From: Pseudomonas californiensis
Lineage (GTDB): Bacteria > Pseudomonadota > Gammaproteobacteria > Pseudomonadales > Pseudomonadaceae
Length of the DNA stretch: 64,000 bases
Direction of reading: 5' to 3'
NCBI RefSeq assembly: GCF_021147775.1
Contig: NZ_JAGTPK010000004.1
Span: 62,001 to 126,000, forward strand
The notes under the pieces were generated by a model. It did not search any database. It saw only the letters and a program-made list of their open reading frames with translations, and had not been told where the DNA came from. The translations under genes and the position numbers were made by a program. Shown here piece by piece: positions 44,154-53,961 of this stretch (the stretch's first letter is position 1; every line of letters begins with the position of its first letter).

Positions 44154-44852
44154 ATGTCCGCCTGCCAGACTCCTGTCATCGTCGCCCTGGATTTTCCAAC
44201 CCGTGAAGCCGCGCTGCGGTTGGCCGATCAGCTCGACCCCGCGCTGTGCCGGGTAAAGGTCGGCAAGGAGCTGTTCACCAGCTGCGCGTCGGACATTGTC
44301 GAGACGCTGCGTGACAAGGGCTTCGAGGTGTTTCTTGACCTCAAGTTTCACGACATCCCCAACACCACTGCGATGGCTGTAAAGGCCGCAGCGGAAATGG
44401 GCGTCTGGATGGTCAATGTCCACTGCTCTGGCGGGTTGCGCATGATGGCGGCGTGCCGTGAGGTACTGGAGCAGCGCAGCGGTCCTCAGCCGTTGCTGAT
44501 CGGCGTGACCGTGCTGACCAGCATGGAGCGCGAAGATCTGGCGGGGATTGGTCTGGACATCGATCCGCAGGTCCAGGTATTGCGCCTGGCTGCACTGGCC
44601 GAGAAGGCCGGTATGGATGGTCTGGTGTGCTCGGCGCTTGAAGCGCAGGCCCTGAAAGCCGCTCACCCTTCTTTGCAACTGGTGACGCCTGGCATTCGGC
44701 CAGCCGGCAGTGCTCAGGATGATCAACGCCGCATTCTGACTCCGCGTCAGGCACTGGATGCAGGGTCCGACTACCTGGTAATCGGTCGTCCAATCAGCCA
44801 GGCGGCAGACCCGTCCAGGGCGCTGGCTGCTGTGGTTGCCGAACTGGCGTGA
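44154..44852 (+). CDS. pyrF: Orotidine 5'-phosphate decarboxylase
   Basis: PyrF decarboxylates OMP to UMP in pyrimidine synthesis. The 232-residue TIM-barrel protein has the strand [18 protein letters not shown], the active-site [10 protein letters not shown] with K64, GVTVLTSM, and LVTPGIRP with the phosphate-binding end [12 protein letters not shown] 44154 is the family start; a longer frame to 44076 is not supported. Confidence 0.96.
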   Translation: MSACQTPVIVALDFPTREAALRLADQLDPALCRVKVGKELFTSCASDIVETLRDKGFEVFLDLKFHDIPNTTAMAVKAAAEMGVWMVNVHCSGGLRMMAACREVLEQRSGPQPLLIGVTVLTSMEREDLAGIGLDIDPQVQVLRLAALAEKAGMDGLVCSALEAQALKAAHPSLQLVTPGIRPAGSAQDDQRRILTPRQALDAGSDYLVIGRPISQAADPSRALAAVVAELA

Positions 44853-44866
44853 GGCGCATGATCGGT

Positions 44867-44895
44867 GCTCTGCGCCGCCCTAAGTGGCGCAAAGC
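44867..44895. terminator. Hairpin between pyrF and the oxidoreductase gene
   Basis: GCTCTGCGCC and GGCGCAAAGC form a 10-base stem with one mismatch and a 9-base loop in the 57-base gap between convergent genes. The U tract is weak. Confidence 0.5.
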
Positions 44896-44909
44896 AGCGA
44901 TTCCGGCTT

Positions 44910-45932
44910 TTACGACGCCTGTTTGTCTTCCACCTTCAGCATCAGCTTGCCGTAGTTCTCACCACTGAACAACATGAGCAGGGTTTCCGGGAAGGTCTCA
45001 AGCCCTTCGACAATGTGCTCCTTGCTCTTGAGCTTGCCTTCGTTGACCCAGCCTGCCAGTTCCTTGCCTGCTTCCTCGAAACGAGCGGCGTGGTCCAGCA
45101 CGATGAAGCCTTCCATACGCGCACGGTTGACCAGCAGTGACAGGTAATTGGCCGGACCTTTGGGCGCGGTGGTGCTGTTGTACTGGCTGATCGCGCCGCA
45201 AATGATGACTCGCGCACCTACAGCCAACTGGCTGAGGACCGCGTCAAGAATGTCGCCACCTACGTTATCGAAGTACACGTTCACACCGTTCGGGCATTCA
45301 CGCTTGAGGGCATCCAGAACGTTCTCGGCCTTGTAGTCGATGGCCGCATCGAAGCCAAGCTCTTGCGTCAGCGAACTGCATTTTTCCTTGCCGCCTGCGA
45401 TGCCAACCACACGGCAACCCTTCAGCTTGGCGATTTGCCCGGCAATGCTGCCAACAGCACCTGCCGCGCCGGAAATCACCACGGTATCACCGCTTTTCGG
45501 CTGACCGACATCCAGCAGTGCGAAGTAGGCAGTCATGCCGGTCATGCCCAGAGCCGACAGATACAGCGGCAACTCGACGAGGGAAGGATCTACCTTGTAA
45601 AAACCTTTCGGCTCGCCAGCAAAATAGTCCTGAATGCCCAATGTGCCCTGCACGTGATCGCCCACGGCAAATTTCGGGTTTTTCGACTCAATCACTTCAC
45701 CCACGCCCAGCGCACGCATCACTTCACCCAGTTGCACGGGCGGAATGTAGGACTTGCCTTCGTTCATCCAGCCACGCATTGCCGGGTCAAGCGAAAGGTA
45801 CTTGTTTCTGACCAGAATATGGCCATCGCTCAGCGCGCTGACAGGCACGTCCTGATAAGTGAAGTCATCACGGCGCACGTCCCCTGAAGGGCGTTTGGCG
45901 AGTAGAAACTGGCGGTTCGATCGATCGGTCAT
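44910..45932 (-). CDS. Zinc-independent NADP-dependent oxidoreductase (MDR family)
   Basis: This 340-residue protein belongs to the leukotriene B4/CurA-like branch of medium-chain dehydrogenases. It has an N-terminal catalytic domain (VRNKYLSLDPAMRGWM, GVGEVIESKNPKFAVGDHV) and a Rossmann domain with VVISGAAGAVGSIAGQIAKLKGCRVVGIAGG. There are no structural zinc cysteines. Such enzymes reduce enones or quinones; the physiological substrate is unknown. The ATG at 45932 has GAGG upstream. Confidence 0.88.
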   Translation of the reverse strand: MTDRSNRQFLLAKRPSGDVRRDDFTYQDVPVSALSDGHILVRNKYLSLDPAMRGWMNEGKSYIPPVQLGEVMRALGVGEVIESKNPKFAVGDHVQGTLGIQDYFAGEPKGFYKVDPSLVELPLYLSALGMTGMTAYFALLDVGQPKSGDTVVISGAAGAVGSIAGQIAKLKGCRVVGIAGGKEKCSSLTQELGFDAAIDYKAENVLDALKRECPNGVNVYFDNVGGDILDAVLSQLAVGARVIICGAISQYNSTTAPKGPANYLSLLVNRARMEGFIVLDHAARFEEAGKELAGWVNEGKLKSKEHIVEGLETFPETLLMLFSGENYGKLMLKVEDKQAS

Positions 45933-46159
45933 GGCAGGCCTCATAGAAGATTAAAGGAAAGATTCAAGCTCTGGATCGCTGATGGAGCAAGGAGCGGTCG
46001 TTGAGCGAATGCTGGTGTATCCATGTAGTTGATAGGAGTCGGTATGGGCTGTCGCGTTCAAACCGATTCGCAGAGCCTTTCTTTTTGCCACTGTTGCAGC
46101 TTGAGTCAGCCCAAAGGCTGCTCTACATTGAGGGCTCCTTGAGTTCTGGATTTACACGC

Positions 46160-47095
46160 ATGACCGCGACAAGTTTGCAGACCCTTCATCCACAGGTACT
46201 GCGCGCAGGCGACGCGGTGGCGCTGGTGTCTCCGGCAGGCCCGGTAGATCCGCGCAAGATTGACGCGGCGGTCGAGGTTTTGCAGGGGTGGGGGTTGCGC
46301 CCTCAGGTCTATCCGCATGCGCTGGGCAAGCATTCGTTTTACTCGGGTACCGACGAAGAACGCCTTGCCGACCTGAACGCAGCACTTGCCGATCCGCAGA
46401 TCAGGGCGGTGATCTGCAACCGTGGCGGCTATGGCGTGCAACGTATTCTGCAAGGCGTGGACATGGACGCGGTGCGCCGGGATCCGAAACTGGTCACCGG
46501 CTTTTCCGATATCACTGCACTGCACGGCGTGCTCTGGAATCAGGCGCGTCTGGCCACGATTCATGGCCCGGTTGCCACCCAGTTCGAGCGTGGCGGGTTG
46601 TTCACCAGTGGCATGCGTCATGTGTTGATGAGCGCCGAGCCAGTCTTGCTTACTGTCGATCCAGCCGCGCCAACCGCGAGGGTGCGCACCCAAGGCATTG
46701 CTCAGGGCCTGCTGCTGGGCGGCAATCTTTGCATGTTGAGTACCAGCGTCGGTACACCGTTCATGCCTGATCTGTCGGGCGCCATTCTGTTGATCGAAGA
46801 CGTCGGCGAGGCAGCCTACAAGGTCGATCGTATGCTGACCCAGCTGGGCAACTGCGGCATTCTGGCCGGTCTGGCCGGTATTGCGATCGGTGAGTTCACT
46901 CCGGCAGCCAATACGGGCGGTACGATCAGCCCGGCGGACGTGTTGCTCGAGCGCCTGGGTGGGCTTGGCATACCGGTATTGGGTGGCTTGCCTGTCGGTC
47001 ACGGCGACGCCAATCAGGCGCTGCCACTGGGTACTCATGCAACCCTCGATGTCGAAGCGGGTACGCTGACTGTTGCTGCCGCCGCACGCACTTAG
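46160..47095 (+). CDS. ldcA: LD-carboxypeptidase
   Basis: LdcA trims the terminal D-alanine from L,D-tetrapeptides of recycled murein in the cytoplasm. The 311-residue protein has VALVSPAGPVDPRKIDAA near the N terminus, RAVICNRGGYGVQRIL, the nucleophile region VTGFSDITALHGVL (Ser), ATIHGPVA, and LLIEDVGEAAYKVDRML with the Glu of the Ser-His-Glu triad. The ATG at 46160 fits the family start; a longer frame reaches 46001. Confidence 0.9.
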   Translation: MTATSLQTLHPQVLRAGDAVALVSPAGPVDPRKIDAAVEVLQGWGLRPQVYPHALGKHSFYSGTDEERLADLNAALADPQIRAVICNRGGYGVQRILQGVDMDAVRRDPKLVTGFSDITALHGVLWNQARLATIHGPVATQFERGGLFTSGMRHVLMSAEPVLLTVDPAAPTARVRTQGIAQGLLLGGNLCMLSTSVGTPFMPDLSGAILLIEDVGEAAYKVDRMLTQLGNCGILAGLAGIAIGEFTPAANTGGTISPADVLLERLGGLGIPVLGGLPVGHGDANQALPLGTHATLDVEAGTLTVAAAART

Positions 47096-47327
47096 CGCAT
47101 GTTCACCTCTATGCTCCAGCCTGTTGCGCCAGCTATGAGCGCGCGCATAGCAGGCTGAGGGCAGGAACCATTCCAAAAGCGACGCCTACATAGCTCTTTG
47201 CCATTATTCAGGCGTCAAAGACTTGTATCCTCCCGCGCGCGTTGAGAATCTGCACGAATATTGAATGGCCTGTTGCAGGTCATGCGAGGCGACTGCGCTT
47301 CGCGTATTCAAACGGGGACTGAGCGCT

Positions 47328-49298
47328 ATGATATCGGCCGTGCGAAATGGATTCGCCCATCTGGGGATGGCGAAGAAGCTGGGCGTGGGTTTCTTGCTGG
47401 TGTTGCTGCTGACAGCGCTGGTAGCGGCCACTGGCGTTTGGTCCTTGAAGAGCGTCGGCGTGCATTTTGAAGACCTCAAGCAGATGTCGGCGCTCAATAA
47501 CGGGCTGCTCCGGGTGCGCTTGCTGGAGCAGGAGTATGCGCTGCACAGCGATCCGAAAACCGTCGACCAGTTGCATGCGGGCGTTGACGAGTTGAACGCG
47601 TTGGCCGAAGCATTCAAGACCCTTTCACCCAACAATCAAGTGGCGATGGAGCAGGTGCAGCAAGGCCTGGCTGCCTACCGTGCCTCCTTTGACCAGTTCG
47701 TCGACATCAGCCAGAGCAAAGACCTTGCGCTGGAAATGGCCAATTGGTCGGTGTCCAGTGTCGCCAACAATCTCGATGTGCTGCAGGCCGGTCTGGCTGA
47801 CGATGGCACCTGGAACCTGAAAGACTCGCAAGGGCAGCAGGGTGCGGAATTCGTCGAGCAGGCTGGCAAGGTCAGCCAGGTATCCAGGCTGATGTTGCAA
47901 GCCATGGACGAGGCCAGGGTTCGGCTGGACAAGAGCCGCCGCACCGCATCGGGCGAAGCTGCAAAAACCGGCACGATTGAACAGGCTGACCAGGCCAGTT
48001 CATTGGCCGCAGAACTCAAAGGGCTGATCAAGGACGACGGTTACCTGACCGTGCTTGGCGAGGTCAGTACGCATATCGTCAGCTTTACCGAGAAGCTGCG
48101 CGAGTACACCGACCTGCTGGCCAGGGACGCTCAGGTGTCGGCGCAATTGGCGGCCAACGCCCGTCAGGTGGTAGACCTTGTGCAACAGGTCTACGCCGCT
48201 GAAGACCAATCGATGCAGACACAGATTACAGACAGCACCCTTAAAATTATTGGCTTTTCAGGGGTGGCCCTGTTGGTCGGGCTGCTGGCTTCCTGGCTGA
48301 TCACACGCCTGATCGTCGGCCCTTTGCGCGCGGTCATCGGTTTTGCACAGCGCATTGCTGCAGGCGATCTCAGAAGCAGCGAACCGGTTGACCGCCGTGA
48401 TGAAATTGGCCAGTTGATGGACGCCATGCAGCAGATGGGCGCGGGGCTGAGCCGAGTCGTCAGTGGCTTGCAGTCAGGGATCGAGTTGTTGTCCAGTTCG
48501 GCTCAGGCGTTGTCGGCAGTGACTGAGCAGACCAATCTGGAGGTCGGCAACCAGAAGGAGGAAACCGAGCAGGTCGCCACGGCCATGAACCAGATGACGG
48601 CCACGGTTCACGATGTAGCGCGCAATGCCGAGCAGGCCGCCCTGGCGGCGCAGACGGCTGATGCCAAAGTGGGCAGTGGGCAGAGCATCGTGCGCCAGAG
48701 CATGCAGCGTATTGAACAGCTGGCCAGCTCTTCGGCCTCGGCCAGCCAGAGCATTGAAAGCCTCAGCGCCGAAATTCAGAACATCGGTCAGGTGCTGGGT
48801 GTCATCAAGAGTGTGGCCGAGCAGACCAACCTGCTTGCTCTGAACGCTGCCATCGAAGCGGCCCGGGCAGGCGAGCAGGGTCGCGGCTTTGCGGTGGTGG
48901 CCGACGAGGTTCGCGCCCTGGCAAAACGGACTCAACAGTCCACCGAAGAAATCGAGCGACTGGTGACCCGCCTGCGCAGCGGCGCGCAAGCCTCGGTCAA
49001 GGAAATGCTAAGCAGTGGCGAGTGCGTGAAACTGGCGGTCAGCGATGCGCTACAGACAGAAAGCGCGCTGGTCAGCATTGCCGATGCCGTATCGATCATT
49101 CAGCAAATGAACCAGCAGATTGCCGCCGCTGCCGAGCAGCAAAGCTCAGTGGCAGAGGAGATCAATCGCAGCGTCACGCATATTCGCACCAGCGCCGATC
49201 AGTCTGCGTTGGCCATGCAGGGCAACGCCGCGTCCAGCATCGAGCTGGCTTCGCTGGGCAACGAGCTGCGCGGCATGGTCGGGCATTTCAAACTCTGA
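47328..49298 (+). CDS. Methyl-accepting chemotaxis protein with helical-bundle sensor
   Basis: This 656-residue receptor has a membrane helix at about 19-40, a periplasmic domain of about 260 residues that looks all-helical (double four-helix-bundle HBM type), a second membrane helix near [24 protein letters not shown], a HAMP linker [18 protein letters not shown], and a signalling domain with [37 protein letters not shown] receptors of Pseudomonas often bind organic acids; the ligand here is not predictable. I chose ATG 47328. It would signal through the CheA/CheW set. Confidence 0.9.
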   Translation: MISAVRNGFAHLGMAKKLGVGFLLVLLLTALVAATGVWSLKSVGVHFEDLKQMSALNNGLLRVRLLEQEYALHSDPKTVDQLHAGVDELNALAEAFKTLSPNNQVAMEQVQQGLAAYRASFDQFVDISQSKDLALEMANWSVSSVANNLDVLQAGLADDGTWNLKDSQGQQGAEFVEQAGKVSQVSRLMLQAMDEARVRLDKSRRTASGEAAKTGTIEQADQASSLAAELKGLIKDDGYLTVLGEVSTHIVSFTEKLREYTDLLARDAQVSAQLAANARQVVDLVQQVYAAEDQSMQTQITDSTLKIIGFSGVALLVGLLASWLITRLIVGPLRAVIGFAQRIAAGDLRSSEPVDRRDEIGQLMDAMQQMGAGLSRVVSGLQSGIELLSSSAQALSAVTEQTNLEVGNQKEETEQVATAMNQMTATVHDVARNAEQAALAAQTADAKVGSGQSIVRQSMQRIEQLASSSASASQSIESLSAEIQNIGQVLGVIKSVAEQTNLLALNAAIEAARAGEQGRGFAVVADEVRALAKRTQQSTEEIERLVTRLRSGAQASVKEMLSSGECVKLAVSDALQTESALVSIADAVSIIQQMNQQIAAAAEQQSSVAEEINRSVTHIRTSADQSALAMQGNAASSIELASLGNELRGMVGHFKL

Positions 49299-49300
49299 TC

Positions 49301-49330
49301 GAGCGGTCTGCCAGCCAGTCCGCTCTTGCT
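49301..49330. terminator. Weak hairpin between the chemoreceptor and benE genes
   Basis: GAGCGG at 49301 and CCGCTC at 49320 pair around a 13-base loop, followed by TTGCTTTA. It lies just past the chemoreceptor stop in the gap between convergent genes. Confidence 0.4.
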
Positions 49331-49349
49331 TTATCGTCGTGTCGTTCGA

Positions 49350-50543
49350 TCAACCGGGTTTTCGCGCGTTCAGTATCAGCAGGGTCAGCACGCCCGCAAC
49401 GATGCCCCAGAACGCCGAGCCAATTGAAAACAGGGTCAGTCCCGACGCTGTCACCATGAAGGTGATCAGCGCAGGTTCGCGCTCCCTGGGTTCAGCCATG
49501 GCCACCGTCAAGCCATTGATGATTGAGCCAAACAGGGCCAGCGCGGCGATCGACAGCACCAACTCCTTGGGAAATGCGCTGAACAATGCAGCCAGGGTGG
49601 CCCCGAAAACACCGGCGATGGCGTAGAAAATTCCACACCACACGGCGGCCGTGTAGCGCTTGTCCTTGTCTTCGTGAGCATGCGGGCCGGTACAGATCGC
49701 CGCGCTGATGGCGGCCAGGTTGATCCCGTGAGAGCCAAACGGTGCCGTCAGCAGCGATGCAATGCCGGTCACCGAGATCAGCGGCGAAGCAGGCGTGTGA
49801 TAGCCGTCCGCACGCAGCACTGCAATGCCGGGCATATTTTGCGAGGTCATGGCCACGACAAACAGCGGGATACTGATGCTGATAGTGGCTGCCATCGAAA
49901 ACTCAGGTGTGGTCCAGACCGGCATAGCCACTTCCAGCGCCAGGCCATCGAAGTTCAGCAAGCCAAGCATGCCGGACAGCGCGATACCGACCAGCAGCGT
50001 CACCAGCACCGCGTAGCGTGGCGACAGCCGTTTGACCACCAGATAGGTGAAAAACATCCCCAGCACCAGGCCGGTACGGTGTTGCGCAGCAATGAAGATT
50101 TCACTGCCGATCCGGAACAGAATCCCGGCCAGCAAAGCCGCCGCAAGCGAGGCGGGCAGCCGTTTGACCAGGCGCTCGAAGCTGCCGGTCAGACCGCAGA
50201 GAGTGACCAGAAGCGCGCAGGTAATGAAGGCTCCGATGGCCTCTGGGTAGGCCACACCACCCAGGCTTGTAATCAGCAGTGCCGCACCGGGCGTGGACCA
50301 CGCCACTGTAATGGGTGCTCGATACCGCAGCGAAAGGCCAATGCTGCACACCGCCATGCCCATGAACAACGCCCACAGCCATGAAGATATCTGCAGGTTG
50401 GTCAGGCCTGCTGCCTGCCCGGCCTGGAACATCAGCACCAGCGAGCTGGTGCAGCCGGTCATCATGGCAATGAACCCAGCAACGACTGACGAGAGCGAAG
50501 AGTCTGCCAATGGACGCAACGGCGTCTTGAGGGGCTCGTTCAT
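49350..50543 (-). CDS. BenE-family benzoate/H+ symporter-like transporter
   Basis: This 397-residue membrane protein has about eleven helices. It carries BenE features: LADSSLSSVVAGFIAMMTGCTSSLVLMFQA, RAPITVAWSTPGAALL, TSQNMPGIAVLRADGYHTP and APFGSHGINLAAISAAIC. No catabolic ben genes are near, so substrate assignment to benzoate is only by family. It lies upstream of, and in the same direction as, the downstream end of the MarR gene, 147 bases apart. Confidence 0.87.
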   Translation of the reverse strand: MNEPLKTPLRPLADSSLSSVVAGFIAMMTGCTSSLVLMFQAGQAAGLTNLQISSWLWALFMGMAVCSIGLSLRYRAPITVAWSTPGAALLITSLGGVAYPEAIGAFITCALLVTLCGLTGSFERLVKRLPASLAAALLAGILFRIGSEIFIAAQHRTGLVLGMFFTYLVVKRLSPRYAVLVTLLVGIALSGMLGLLNFDGLALEVAMPVWTTPEFSMAATISISIPLFVVAMTSQNMPGIAVLRADGYHTPASPLISVTGIASLLTAPFGSHGINLAAISAAICTGPHAHEDKDKRYTAAVWCGIFYAIAGVFGATLAALFSAFPKELVLSIAALALFGSIINGLTVAMAEPREREPALITFMVTASGLTLFSIGSAFWGIVAGVLTLLILNARKPG

Positions 50544-50689
50544 GCGGGGTTTTCCTTAATGCAGGCAGGTATCAAAGGACGCCAAGCCTAAACGTCCGCT
50601 GACTGGGCGCTACGATACAGCGATCAGGGTAATCACCAGCACAGTTGGGCACTGCCAGGCACGCCAGGTTTTTGATTGTGCCCAGTCGG

Positions 50690-51160
50690 TCATTCGGCCT
50701 TCTGTACAGGCGGGCGGGCGCCCGATTGCAAAGTCTGCCCCAGCGCTTCGTTGACCGTCATCCAGCCTGCGACAGCCGCCTGATCCGCGTCAGCGAATAC
50801 CCGTTGCAGCAGCTTGACCTGTTCACGACGCAGCGCGGCTTCAAACTTTATGCCTTCTGCGGTCAGCCCGAGCAATCGCTTGCGTTTGTCGGCCTCGGGC
50901 GCTTCGCTGTAGACCAGGTCTATGGCGATCAATTGGCGCAGCGGCGCATTCAGGGCCTGCTTGCTGACGCCCAGCACATTGAGCAGCTCCTTGACGCTCA
51001 GGGCGGGGTAGCGCGCGATAAAAAATACAATCCGCTGGTGCACACGGCTGAAGCCACGTTTGGCCAGCATTTCGTCGGCCTTGGCCGTGAATGCCTGATA
51101 CCCGAAGAAGAAAGCTTCCATGGCGCGTTGCTGACTGGCAGGATTTTTAAGGTCAAGCAT
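50690..51160 (-). CDS. MarR-family transcriptional regulator
   Basis: This 156-residue protein has a winged helix-turn-helix core: RVHQRIVFFIARYPALSVKELLNVLGVSKQALNAPLRQLI followed by the wing PEADKRKRLLGLT, and flanking dimerisation helices. It likely regulates itself and the divergent aminotransferase gene, since the 82-base region between them carries a 9-base direct repeat. The ligand is unknown. It could also affect benE downstream. Confidence 0.87.
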   Translation of the reverse strand: MLDLKNPASQQRAMEAFFFGYQAFTAKADEMLAKRGFSRVHQRIVFFIARYPALSVKELLNVLGVSKQALNAPLRQLIAIDLVYSEAPEADKRKRLLGLTAEGIKFEAALRREQVKLLQRVFADADQAAVAGWMTVNEALGQTLQSGARPPVQKAE

Positions 51161-51161
51161 A

Positions 51162-51212
51162 TTGACGTATCCGGGTTAGGCGTCGTAATTTGAGTCAATA
51201 AGTTTGACGTAT
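51162..51212. promoter_or_regulatory. Direct repeat TTGACGTAT in the divergent region
   Basis: TTGACGTAT occurs at 51162-51170 and again at 51204-51212, 42 bases apart, which is four helical turns. It lies between the divergent marR-type and aminotransferase genes, so a regulator-binding site or twin -35 boxes are both possible. Confidence 0.45.
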
Positions 51213-51242
51213 TTTCAATTGGCTCGGCTACAGGTAAATATC

Positions 51243-52409
51243 ATGGCTTTCTCCGAACGCGTTGCCCGACTGAAAAGTTCTTTGATCCGCGAGATCCTGG
51301 CCGCCGCTCAGCGTCCGGAAGTGATGTCGTTTGCTGGCGGTCTGCCCGCCGAGTCAATGCTGCCCAAAGTGGAATGGGCCGACATGCCCGTGGCGCTCGG
51401 CCAATATGGCATGAGCGAGGGCGAGCCGGCGTTGCGCGAGGCGCTGGCGGCAGAAGCGCGGGCTTTGGGCGTACCGTGTCAGGCCAGTCAGGTACTGATC
51501 GTCAGCGGATCTCAACAGACGCTCGACCTGGTCGCCAAGCTGTACATCGACAAAGGTACCGAAGTGCTGATGGAGGCGCCGACCTATCTGGCCGCCTTAC
51601 AGATATTTCAGTTGTTTGGCGCCGATTGCATCACCGTGCCCTTGCAGGCCTAAGGCCCCGATCTGGTCGCGATGCGTCAGCGTCTGGAGCGGCATGCTCC
51701 TGCCTTTGCCTACCTGATCCCGACGTTCCAGAACCCGTCCGCCGTACGCTACAACCAGGCCAGTCGTGAGGGTGTTGCGGCCTTGATGGACGAGTTTGGC
51801 GTCACTCTGATCGAAGATGAGCCCTACCGCGAGCTGAGCTTTGACGGCGGCAGTGCCAAGCCGATCGTCAGCGGTTTGAAAAAGGCCAGCTGGATCTACA
51901 CAGGGACTGTGTCGAAAACATTGCTGCCGGGCCTGCGCGTGGGTTATCTGATCGCAAGTCCCGACCTGTTTCCCCACCTGCTGCGCCTCAAACAGTCGGC
52001 CGACCTGCACACCAACCGGCTTGGACAATGGCAGGCCTTGCAGTGGATCGGCACTGAACACTACCGTGAACACCTGGCGACGCTGCGTGAGTTCTATCGT
52101 GGGCGAAGGGATGCTTTCGAAAGCGCTCTGCAGGAACACTTTGCTGATCTGGCTGACTGGAACAGCCCCCAGGGCGGTCTGTTCTTCTGGTTGACGCTCA
52201 AGGTTCCACTGGACACACGCACCTTGCTGGACGCGGCCTTGGCGCTGGATGTTGCGTTTATGCCAGGCGAGCCGTTCTTCGCCGATCCTGACGCCAACCC
52301 GGGTCATTTGCGGCTCAATTTCAGCCACATCGATCCTGCGCGCTTGAACGAAGGCGTAAAACGGCTGGCGTCGGTTGTGCGGACGGCTCAGACTCTGAAA
52401 GCGGCCTGA
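51243..52409 (+). pseudogene. PLP-dependent aminotransferase, class I/II, interrupted by a stop
   Basis: The two fragments together read as one 388-codon aminotransferase of the 2-aminoadipate/MocR-like kind: residues 1-136 contain VMSFAGGLPAESMLPK and VLIVSGSQQTLDLVAKL; residues 138-388 contain PTFQNPSAVRY, LIEDEPYRELSF and YTGTVSKTLLPGLRVGYL with the PLP lysine at about 225. A TAA at 51651-51653 (codon 137) splits them with no shift of frame, consistent with one base change from GAA. The rest is undamaged, so the lesion is recent, a sequencing error, or the stop is read through. As written, the product would end at 136 residues without the PLP lysine. Confidence 0.85.
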
Positions 52410-52450
52410 TTTGACTGACATCATGACCTCCCCAACAAGGAAGCAGAGCG

Positions 52451-53053
52451 ATGTACAAGGTTTACGGCGATTACAATTCGGGTAACTGCTACAAGGTCAA
52501 ACTGATGCTCAGCCTGCTGGGCAGCGAATACCAGTGGGTGCCGGTCGATATTCTCAAGGGCGAAACCCAGACCTCGGCCTTCCTGGCAAAGAACCCCAAC
52601 GGCAAGATTCCGGTGCTGGAGCTGGAAGATGGCACCTGCCTCTGGGAGTCCAATGCGATTCTCAACTTTCTTGCGGACGGGAGCGCCTACCTGCCGAGTG
52701 AGCCGCGCCTGCGTACTCAAGTGCTGCAATGGCAGTTTTTCGAGCAGTACAGCCATGAACCGTCGGTAGCGGTGGCGCGCTTCATTCAGTTCTACCTGGG
52801 CTTGCCTGCCGAGCGCATGGATGAGTACCGCGCCATGCAGAAGTCGGGTTACCGGGCACTGGCCGTCATGGAGCAGCAGTTGGACCGCACGCCCTTTCTG
52901 GTGGGCGAGCATTTTTCGATCGCTGACATCGCGCTCTACGCCTATACCCACGTGGCCCATCAGGGCGGTTTTGACCTGACGCCTTACACCGGAATCCTGC
53001 ATTGGCTGAGCCGGGTTCAAAGCCAGCCCGGCTATGTAGGCATGCTGGATTGA
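52451..53053 (+). CDS. Glutathione S-transferase family protein
   Basis: This 200-residue protein has the thioredoxin-fold N-terminal domain (MYKVYGDYNSGNCYKVKLMLSLLG, cis-Pro in NPNGKIPVLELED, and LWESNAILNFLAD for the glutathione glutamyl contact) and an all-helical C-terminal domain with HFSIADIALYAYTHVA. The active residue may be Ser10 or Cys13. The enzyme likely acts on small electrophiles; the actual substrate is unknown. It lies 42 bases after the broken aminotransferase gene and may be cotranscribed with it. Confidence 0.88.
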   Translation: MYKVYGDYNSGNCYKVKLMLSLLGSEYQWVPVDILKGETQTSAFLAKNPNGKIPVLELEDGTCLWESNAILNFLADGSAYLPSEPRLRTQVLQWQFFEQYSHEPSVAVARFIQFYLGLPAERMDEYRAMQKSGYRALAVMEQQLDRTPFLVGEHFSIADIALYAYTHVAHQGGFDLTPYTGILHWLSRVQSQPGYVGMLD

Positions 53054-53103
53054 TGAAGCAGGACGCGGTGCAAACACATGCATCGCTCAGGAGAGGGGAT
53101 CTC

Positions 53104-53490
53104 ATGCGTATTTCAATGACCATTCTGGCGACGCTGCTGGCACTGGGTGTCGGCTGCTCTGCCCAGGCGAAGGATTGCAATGCCAATCAGGCGAGCATGA
53201 ACCAGTGCGCCGCTGATGATCTGGCCACCATCGATGCGCAGTTGAACAAGCACTACAAGGCGCAGATGGCCTGGTTGAAAACCCCGGCCACCCGACAGGC
53301 GTTCAAGGACGCGCAGTTGAAGTGGATCGCGCTGCGTGACGCTGATTGTCTGTATCAGGTCGGCAAGCGCGAAGACTCAGGTTCTATCTGGCCGCTGCTT
53401 CAATCGCAATGCCTGGCCGAACAGACCCGGCTGCGGGTAGAACAGTTGAAAACCTACGAAAGCTGTCGGGATGAAAGCTGCCCGCGTTAG
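53104..53490 (+). CDS. LprI-like periplasmic protein (DUF1311)
   Basis: This 128-residue protein has a signal peptide (MRISMTILATLLALGVGCSAQAK, cleavage near residue 22) and a DUF1311 domain with several cysteines: CNANQASMNQCAADDLATIDAQLNKHYK, WIALRDADCLYQ, CLAEQTRLRVEQL. Family members include the lysozyme inhibitor LprI. Its signal peptide and disulfide-ready cysteines place it in the periplasm. The start at 53104 is chosen for the signal peptide. The product ends CRDESCPR. Confidence 0.8.
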   Translation: MRISMTILATLLALGVGCSAQAKDCNANQASMNQCAADDLATIDAQLNKHYKAQMAWLKTPATRQAFKDAQLKWIALRDADCLYQVGKREDSGSIWPLLQSQCLAEQTRLRVEQLKTYESCRDESCPR

Positions 53491-53509
53491 ATCGGTCAAC
53501 CCGCTGGTC

Positions 53510-53875
53510 TCAAACGGCGCCGAAGCGCTGGTTCAGGTAGTCAATGATCACTTTGGATTCGTACATCCAGACCGTCTTGTCACCTTCTTCGATACGCAGG
53601 CAAGGCACCTTGATCTTGCCGCCTTCGTTGAGCAGCGTCTGGCGATCCAGCTCGTTGTTTTTCGCGTCGCGCAATGCAACCGGCACGTTGAGGCGGTGCA
53701 GGGTGCGACGGGTCTTCACGCAGAACGGGCAGGCGTGAAACTGATACAGCGTCAGGTTCTGCGCGGCATCGTTGACGGCCGCCTGAGCCTGGGGATCACG
53801 TTTTTTCTTGCCTGGACGGGTGAGGAAGTCGATGCAGATGACGAGTTGGCCGAGACCGACTCTTAGCGCTTTCAT
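53510..53875 (-). CDS. Glutaredoxin-like protein with N-terminal hydrophobic segment
   Basis: This 121-residue protein has a hydrophobic start (MKALRVGLGQLVICIDFLT), a basic linker, and a glutaredoxin fold with the active-site C49-P-F-C52 in FHACPFCVKTRRTLHRLNV, followed by GGKIKVPCLRIEE. It would catalyse thiol-disulfide exchange, possibly membrane-attached. A GTG at 53881 is an alternative start with GAGG at better spacing. It is convergent with the LprI-like gene. Confidence 0.82.
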   Translation of the reverse strand: MKALRVGLGQLVICIDFLTRPGKKKRDPQAQAAVNDAAQNLTLYQFHACPFCVKTRRTLHRLNVPVALRDAKNNELDRQTLLNEGGKIKVPCLRIEEGDKTVWMYESKVIIDYLNQRFGAV

Positions 53876-53961
53876 GAACACGTTCAAACCTCTTGCGGGA
53901 GCAGGGGGAAGACCTGCCGGCACCCAATGCGCAGCGGCACGTGGGCGCGGGCGTGATCGGA

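Noticed and set aside
47096-47327. CAGCCTG and CAGGCTG with an inner GCTATG/CATAGC as a terminator of ldcA
   Set aside because: The loops are long and no U tract follows, so I do not list it as a terminator.
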